In this document: in pieces, positions 59,440 through 64,000 of the stretch
How the letters are laid out: each line of letters begins with the position of its first letter
How positions within the stretch are numbered: position 1 is the stretch's first letter
Source: Mumia sp. zg.B17
GTDB taxonomy: Bacteria; Actinomycetota; Actinomycetes; Propionibacteriales; Nocardioidaceae
NCBI RefSeq assembly: GCF_019550915.1
Contig: NZ_JAHWCI010000007.1
Span: 62,001-126,000, forward strand
Direction: 5' to 3'
Length of the DNA stretch: 64,000 nt
Translations under genes and position numbers: made by a program
Notes under the pieces: generated by a model
What the model was told of the DNA's origin: nothing
The model's input: the letters and a program-made list of their open reading frames with translations, nothing else
The model's database searches: none

Positions 59440-59565
59440 CGGATCAGCTCCTCGATTGTCGATGGGACCACGGTATGCGGGTTTGGTGTCACCTGATTCA
59501 ACCGGTCCCGCACTTTGCGCACCCTTACCCTTGCGTGCATCTCCCGGGGTCGCCATGATCCACAG

Positions 59566-60195
59566 GTGCCCCGTCACCGCAGAGCCCTCGTCATCACACT
59601 CGCCTCGCTGGTCGCCCTCACGGTCGTCGGCGCGACCGGATGGGTCTCGGCCTCTGCGCGCTCAGCGGACCGAGTCACCGTGGCCGCGGGCATGCCACCG
59701 GTCTGCGACGACCCGCGGTCGCATGCGGCGAACCCGGTGCGCGAGGACGAGGTGGTCTCGCCGACGCTCCTCGTCGACTCCCGGCTTCGCTGTCGTGTCG
59801 CGGCCGTCGTACGCAACGACTCGTCTGCACCGATCACCGTGACGTCGATCGAGTGGCCGAGCGTCAATGTGCTGAAGGTAGGCTCTCGCGCCCCGTTGAA
59901 CTGGGACGTGTCGACGGATAGCGAGGACGGCAGCGTGGTCCTGGCGTCCGCCTCTGGCGGCGAAGAGCTTCCGCGTGGAGGGTCGATGACCATCTGGACG
60001 TCGATGGTGTTCGACCCGACCGGCTGCCTCTCGCCCAGGATGCATCTGGGCTTCAGCGGCTCGCCGACGGTGAATCTCTCGGTGCTGGGCCGCCAGCACA
60101 GCGTCAACGCGGTCGGTCCCACGATCACCTTCAAGGGCACCGCGGAGTCCGCGCGCGGCTGCGACGAGGGCGAAGTCGGCACGGGCGGTATGTAG
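59566..60195 (+). CDS. Exported or membrane-anchored protein of unknown function
   Basis: A 209 aa protein with an N-terminal hydrophobic helix (residues 7-30, ALVITLASLVALTVVGATGW) after a basic start, so it is secreted or anchored. The mature part has four cysteines (PVCDDPR, LRCRVAAVV, TGCLSPR, RGCDEGE) that could form two disulfides, and beta-rich stretches such as APITVTSIEWPSVNVLKVGS. No family recognised. The GTG at 59566 follows the basic MPRHRRAL start pattern. The next gene begins 11 bp after the stop. Confidence 0.75.
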   Translation: MPRHRRALVITLASLVALTVVGATGWVSASARSADRVTVAAGMPPVCDDPRSHAANPVREDEVVSPTLLVDSRLRCRVAAVVRNDSSAPITVTSIEWPSVNVLKVGSRAPLNWDVSTDSEDGSVVLASASGGEELPRGGSMTIWTSMVFDPTGCLSPRMHLGFSGSPTVNLSVLGRQHSVNAVGPTITFKGTAESARGCDEGEVGTGGM

Positions 60196-60205
60196 CCTCG
60201 GCCGC

Positions 60206-60880
60206 ATGGACGCCGTCGTGCTCGACCTCCCGTTCACCGGGCGGTGGATCGTCCAGAACAGCCCCGCCCGGCGCGTCCCCAGCCACGGGACGACGCTGAT
60301 GGGGACCTCGTACGCGATCGACTTCGTCGGCGTCGACGAGCGACGGCGCACGGCTCCCCTGCGCGACTGGCGCACCTACCTCGCGACCGAGCCGCCCGAG
60401 CGCTTCTACGCGTACGGCCGTCCCATCCTTGCGCCGTGCGACGGCACGGTGGTCGCCGTACACGATGGCGAGGTCGACCACGAGGCGCGGCGGTCCCAGC
60501 TCGCCCTCGTGCCGTACGCCCTGGGACAGGCGGGCCGGATCAGGCAAGGGCCGGCCGCCATCGCCGGCAACCACGTGACCCTCCGGTACGGCGCCGTGTT
60601 CGTGACGCTGGTCCACCTACGCCGCGGCTCGTTGCTCGTCGAGGTGGGTGACGCGGTCACCGCCGGGCAGCAGGTCGCCGAGTGTGGCAACTCCGGCAAC
60701 TCGACGGAGCCGCACGTGCACGTCCAGGCCAACGACAGCGCCGACATCGCCACCGCCCGAGCGGTGCCGTTGGCGTTCCGCGACTACCGCGAGTGGCCGC
60801 GCGGCGGCGGGGAGGCGTACGTCGACCGCACCCTCGGCGTGCCGGCCGAGGCTGCGGTGGTCGCCCCCGTTGCGGGCTGA
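60206..60880 (+). CDS. M23-family (LytM-like) metallopeptidase without a signal peptide
   Basis: A 224 aa protein with a complete LytM metal site: H and D in the SHGTTLMGTSYAIDFVGVD region, and the HxH motif EPHVHVQAND. A barrel-sandwich core is seen in GRPILAPCDGTVVAVHDGEV and VGDAVTAGQQVAECGNSGNS. Most M23 peptidases are exported to cut peptidoglycan, yet no signal peptide or helix is visible here. It may use another export route or act inside the cell. TAGCCT at 60193-60198 is 7 nt from the ATG (leaderless). Confidence 0.88.
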   Translation: MDAVVLDLPFTGRWIVQNSPARRVPSHGTTLMGTSYAIDFVGVDERRRTAPLRDWRTYLATEPPERFYAYGRPILAPCDGTVVAVHDGEVDHEARRSQLALVPYALGQAGRIRQGPAAIAGNHVTLRYGAVFVTLVHLRRGSLLVEVGDAVTAGQQVAECGNSGNSTEPHVHVQANDSADIATARAVPLAFRDYREWPRGGGEAYVDRTLGVPAEAAVVAPVAG

Positions 60881-60900
60881 CGCCGCCTGACGCGGCCCGG

Positions 60901-61380
60901 CTACCGGCGGGACGAGGCCGCGACGCGGGTGAGCAGGAACGGTGTCCCGACCCGGCGCAGCAGCGGCCGGTCGACGAAGGTCATGCCGACGATCGTGCCG
61001 TCCGCGGCTCCCCGGAGCTCGTCGCGGACCCACCGCCACGGGCGGGGCGCGTCGGCGGCATAGCTGACGACGAGGGCGAGTCCGCCGTCGGCCAGGGACG
61101 TTCCGACGCTCAGCTGTATGGGGAGCACCTCCCGCAACCCGGCCGAGGAGTCACGCACCAGGTTGACCCCGCGCACCGTCTGGCTGCCCGACCCGGTCGC
61201 GTGGTCGGCTTCGAACCGCTTGCCGTACCAGCGTGGCAGCCCCAGCAGCCCCAGCCCCCACGGCGCCACCGTGCGCAACGGCGCCACGAACGAAGCCTCG
61301 AGGTCGCCGATCACCTCCTCGGGTGCGAGCGGCTGCAGCGTGGACCAGGCGTGACGCAGACTTCGGACAGTCGTGCTCAT
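60901..61380 (-). CDS. Unrecognised protein coupled to GMC oxidoreductase
   Basis: A 159 aa soluble protein. It contains WYGKRFEADHATGSGSQTVR, LREVLPIQLSVGTSLADGG and DGTIVGMTFVDRPLLRRVG, somewhat like proteins of the GXWXG/DUF4334 type, but I am not certain. The start ATG overlaps the GMC oxidoreductase stop by 4 bp, so it is made with that enzyme and may be an accessory for a lipophilic substrate. Confidence 0.78.
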   Translation of the reverse strand: MSTTVRSLRHAWSTLQPLAPEEVIGDLEASFVAPLRTVAPWGLGLLGLPRWYGKRFEADHATGSGSQTVRGVNLVRDSSAGLREVLPIQLSVGTSLADGGLALVVSYAADAPRPWRWVRDELRGAADGTIVGMTFVDRPLLRRVGTPFLLTRVAASSRR

Positions 61381-63032
61381 ACGGGCTCCTGAGTGCGGGC
61401 CGACCGAGCCGGGACGGCGTCGATCGGGGTGCGGGTTCGTGCCGAGGTGGGCGGCGCAGGGAAGAGACTGGCGAACCGCTCGGCGAGCGCGGTGATGGTC
61501 AAGGAGGGGTTCACTCCGAGGTTCGCCGGGATCACGCTCGCATCGGCGACGTACAGGCCGGGGTGGCCGTGCACCTCGTGGCGGTCGTCGACCACGCCGG
61601 TGCTGCGGTCGACACCCATCACCGCCCCGCCGAGGATGTGCGCGGTGATCGACAGGCCGCCGACCGACTCGCCGAGCAGGTTGAGCGGACGGCCCCCGGA
61701 GGAGTCGGCGAACGCCCGGGTCACCGTGTTGGCGACCGGCAGGAAGCTCGGCGGGCGGACACCGCCGGCGATCCGCGACCTCAGCACCCGCTGCCAGGGA
61801 CGGACCGGCGAGCGCCGCCACTCCAGGGCCAGCTCGTTGTCGCTGTGCTGCATCGTCGTGACGACGGTCAGGCGCCGGAGAAAGCCTCGGGCGGTGACCA
61901 GGCGCGCCTGAGCACCCGGCCTGCGTGCGATGCGACCCAGCACACGCAGCGCCCGACGACCCGCCCGCTCGCCCTCCACCATCGGACCCAGCTGGAAGCG
62001 CATGTGCCAGCCGCCGACGTACCGGTTCTGGGTGACGTGGGTGTGCGCGTCGGGGTGGAAGTCGGAGCTGATCGTCGTGCCGCGCGACAGGTCCTCGCCC
62101 GGTGGCGCGAGCACGGCGGTGAGCGCCTCGCTGTTGGTCCGGACGTGTCGACCGAGGGTGCTCGAGAGGTTGGGGAGCGTCCCGAGGTCGTCGCGGCACC
62201 GGAACAGCAGGTCGAGCGTGCCCAGCACCCCTGCGGCGAGCACGACACGTCGAGCCCGGACGACCTGTGCCGGCTGGTTGCGCCAGGGATGCCGCGTCCC
62301 GACCTCGAAGCCTCCACCCGGCAGCGGCGTCAGGGACTCGACCTCGTGCTCGGCGCGGATCTCGGCCCCGTACCTCTCGGCGAGGTGCAGGTAGTTGCGC
62401 GTGAGCTGGTTCTTCGCGCCGTACGGGCACCCGAGCAGGCATTCGCCGCACAGTCGGCACCCGGTGCGCGCAGGGCCTTCGCCGCCGAAGAACGGGTCGG
62501 GCTCCGTGACTCCCTCACGGCCGAAGTGGATCGCGAGCGGCACCGGCCCGTACGAGGCCCCGGCGCCGACCGCACGCGCCGCCGCCCGGAGGTGGTCGTC
62601 CATGGGGCCGCGGTGCGTCGTCACGACCCGGCCCAGCATCCGCGCCGCGCGTTGCAGGTGCGGGGCGAGCTCGGTCTGCCAGTCCACCCCGAGGGCGCGC
62701 AGCGACGGCGCCCGGTAGAAGTCCTTCCCCGGCTCGAGCAGGACGCCCGCCCACACGATCGACCCGCCGCCGACGCCGGTGCCGCCGATGATGCCGACGT
62801 GACGGAAGATGCGCTGCCAGAAGAACCCACGCATGCCTACGCCCGGTTGCCAGAGGTACGCCCGCGGATCGCGGCGCGCCCGGCTGAGCGCCCCGTCGTC
62901 GAGGCGGCGGCCCTTCTCCAGCACGATGACGCGATGTCCGGCCTCGGTCAGCCGCAGAGCACTGACGGCTCCGCCGAACCCACTGCCCACCACGACGACG
63001 TCGATGTCCCAGTCGTCTGCCACCGGGCGCAT
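61377..63032 (-). CDS. GMC-family FAD oxidoreductase (cholesterol-oxidase-like) with a Cys-cluster motif
   Basis: A 551 aa flavoprotein. The FAD motif is VVVGSGFGGAVSALRLTEAG, then GGTGVGGGSIVWAGVLLEPG, and at the C terminus YVADASVIPANLGVNPSLTI. Near residue 195 lies GCRLCGECLLGCPYGAKNQL, a CxxCxxCxxxCP pattern typical of [4Fe-4S] binding. The family oxidises hydroxysteroids or other alcohols. The start at 63032 is one base from the upstream stop. No Tat or Sec signal is evident. It is flanked by an SRPBCC protein and an unknown coupled protein. Confidence 0.9.
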   Translation of the reverse strand: MRPVADDWDIDVVVVGSGFGGAVSALRLTEAGHRVIVLEKGRRLDDGALSRARRDPRAYLWQPGVGMRGFFWQRIFRHVGIIGGTGVGGGSIVWAGVLLEPGKDFYRAPSLRALGVDWQTELAPHLQRAARMLGRVVTTHRGPMDDHLRAAARAVGAGASYGPVPLAIHFGREGVTEPDPFFGGEGPARTGCRLCGECLLGCPYGAKNQLTRNYLHLAERYGAEIRAEHEVESLTPLPGGGFEVGTRHPWRNQPAQVVRARRVVLAAGVLGTLDLLFRCRDDLGTLPNLSSTLGRHVRTNSEALTAVLAPPGEDLSRGTTISSDFHPDAHTHVTQNRYVGGWHMRFQLGPMVEGERAGRRALRVLGRIARRPGAQARLVTARGFLRRLTVVTTMQHSDNELALEWRRSPVRPWQRVLRSRIAGGVRPPSFLPVANTVTRAFADSSGGRPLNLLGESVGGLSITAHILGGAVMGVDRSTGVVDDRHEVHGHPGLYVADASVIPANLGVNPSLTITALAERFASLFPAPPTSARTRTPIDAVPARSARTQEPV

Positions 63033-63033
63033 G

Positions 63034-63504
63034 CTACGGGGTGTCCGGCACGCCACGGGCCGCGAGCGCCTCGACCAGCCATCGACTGCGCCGCTCGAGC
63101 AACCGCGTCATGTAGGAGGTCAGCACCACGCGATCGGCGAGACGACCGATCGGCCCGACGGGCGCCTCGTACTCGACCACGTCGGTCATCTGCGTGCGAC
63201 CAGCCACCGCGTCGAACCGGTGCTCGTGCCACCAGCGGTGGAACGGCCCTGAGACCTGCTCGTCGACGAACCGGCGCGGAGCCTCGTACTCGGTGATCCG
63301 CGATGTCATCCGGAACGGGATCCGGAAGTGCGTCGCCTGCCAGGTGACCGTGTCGTCGAGACGCATCAGCCCGGACGTGACTCCTGCGACGGCCCGCTCA
63401 CCCGACTGGCTCATCGATGCCGTGTGCGCGTCGACCGAGAGGCTCAGCGCGAAGCACGCCTCAGGCGTGGCAGGCACCAAGGAGGACAGCACGATCGTCG
63501 GCAC
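63034..63504 (-). CDS. SRPBCC (START-like) ligand-binding protein
   Basis: A 156 aa protein with the polyketide-cyclase/SRPBCC fold: strand 1 TIVLSSLVPATPEACFALSL, PFRMTSRITEYEAPRRFVDE, FHRWWHEHRFDAVAGRTQM and a long C-terminal helix LTSYMTRLLERRSRWLVEAL. Such proteins bind hydrophobic molecules in a cavity. TACGGT at 63511-63516 lies 6 nt from the GTG, so the three-gene cluster with the GMC enzyme probably starts here as a leaderless mRNA. Confidence 0.88.
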   Translation of the reverse strand: MPTIVLSSLVPATPEACFALSLSVDAHTASMSQSGERAVAGVTSGLMRLDDTVTWQATHFRIPFRMTSRITEYEAPRRFVDEQVSGPFHRWWHEHRFDAVAGRTQMTDVVEYEAPVGPIGRLADRVVLTSYMTRLLERRSRWLVEALAARGVPDTP

Positions 63505-63621
63505 GGCCTGACCGTACCGCCTCCTGCGGACCCGGTGCCGGCCATCTTCATCGCGGCCGGAGAGCGGCTGTCATGAGACGATGCCGGCTCGTTGGACGCT
63601 GTTCTTGACGTGGAGGTGACG

Positions 63622-64000
63622 ATGCACGCGACTTCCCTGGGCGACGATGCTGTGCTCGGTCCGCTTGAACCGTCGCGGGCCGGGGAGCTCCTGAACCACA
63701 TGGACCGAGGACGGGAGTTCGTCGGGCGGTACATCGCGCTGCCCGACGCGGTCACCGACCTGGCGTCGAGCCGCGCCTTCCTCCAGGCGTACGCAGACAA
63801 GGCGACCACCGACACCGGCCGGATCTTCGGCATCTGGACGGCAGGCACGCTGGTCGGCGGGGTCCTCTTCCGGACGATGGACGTCGAGCAGGGCACCGCC
63901 GAGGCCGGCTGCTGGCTGGAGCCCTCGGCGGTGGGCAGAGGGCTGGTGACCAGGGCCGTGCGCCTCATCATCGACTGGGCCGTCGAGGAACGGGGCATCC
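63622..64000 (+). CDS. GNAT-family N-acetyltransferase, RimL-like (partial, runs off the window)
   Basis: The first 126 residues of a ribosomal-protein-acetyltransferase-like protein: LEPSRAGELLNHMDRGREFV, FGIWTAGTLVGGVLFRTMDV, EAGCWLEPSAVGRGLVTRAV and IIDWAVEERGI. The acetyl-CoA pocket is the VGRGLVTRAV loop. The RBS GGAGGTGAC precedes the ATG at 63622. No stop codon occurs before the window edge; about 50-60 residues should be missing. It is divergent from the SRPBCC gene. Confidence 0.9.
   Translation, partial: MHATSLGDDAVLGPLEPSRAGELLNHMDRGREFVGRYIALPDAVTDLASSRAFLQAYADKATTDTGRIFGIWTAGTLVGGVLFRTMDVEQGTAEAGCWLEPSAVGRGLVTRAVRLIIDWAVEERGI

Noticed and set aside
59440-59577. 46-residue N-terminal extension of the ABC ATPase
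   Set aside because: No RBS and non-ABC-like sequence; it would overlap the start of the divergent gene. The TTG at 59439 has GAGGAG. Still possible.
1-64000. CRISPR arrays, tRNA/rRNA, prophage or insertion sequences
   Set aside because: No direct-repeat/spacer pattern, cloverleaf, transposase or phage gene seen in any intergenic region or coding frame.

Overview
The window is about 70% GC DNA, densely coded, with many GTG starts and 1-4 bp gene overlaps. It holds mycothiol biosynthesis (mshB), a 7Fe ferredoxin beside dapC, a FolP2-type dihydropteroate synthase homologue, DUF3117, and a sigE/anti-sigma/tatB/mrp block. Together these indicate an actinomycete. The protein style (phosphoketolase, Nocardioides-like secreted proteins, DUF2332) suggests Nocardioidaceae, such as Nocardioides or Aeromicrobium, but that is inference. 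I saw no rRNA, tRNA, phage, insertion sequence or CRISPR array. This looks like ordinary chromosome.

Layout. 0-5.8 kb: a DHA2 efflux pump with its MarR regulator, a MaoC hydratase, a decayed cation/proton antiporter, a histidine phosphatase, DUF2332 and a stress-type membrane protein. 5.9-9.6 kb: an ackA-xfp operon that cleaves sugar phosphates to acetyl phosphate and recovers ATP as acetate. 9.6-18.3 kb: a secreted HNH nuclease, a RecQ helicase, an acyl-CoA dehydrogenase with a CoA-ester lyase, an EamA exporter and unknown proteins. 18.4-24.5 kb: an MgtE-like/CBS protein, DUF1003, Mrp, TatB, then an anti-sigma factor and SigE on the opposite strand, and an O-methyltransferase. 24.5-30.7 kb: a large LuxR-type ATPase regulator divergent from a methyltransferase and a hydrolase-glycosyltransferase fusion.

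30.7-47.5 kb is a housekeeping block whose gene content and order resemble, as I remember them, the M. tuberculosis Rv1170-Rv1211 region: DUF3117, tag, a DivIVA-like protein, folP2, a LOG protein, dapE, dapD, dapC, ferredoxin, an Rv1171-like membrane protein and mshB. Three genes of the succinylase branch of lysine/diaminopimelate synthesis (dapC, dapD, dapE) sit within 6 kb. 47.6-64 kb is mixed: a Baeyer-Villiger monooxygenase with an alcohol dehydrogenase, an S9 peptidase, a Nudix protein, a pterin dehydratase, YibE/F, nagA, a MhuD-like haem monooxygenase with a histidine-rich insertion, an ABC exporter, an M23 peptidase and a GMC oxidoreductase cluster.

Two threads run through the window. 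First, at least 18 genes have a TANNNT -10 hexamer exactly 6-7 nt before the start codon, so they are predicted to make leaderless mRNAs. Second, several proteins are unusual fusions or expansions: alpha/beta hydrolase with glycosyltransferase, anti-sigma factor with an RseB-like domain, Nudix with an RraB-like domain, and a haem oxygenase with a duplicated His-rich insert.
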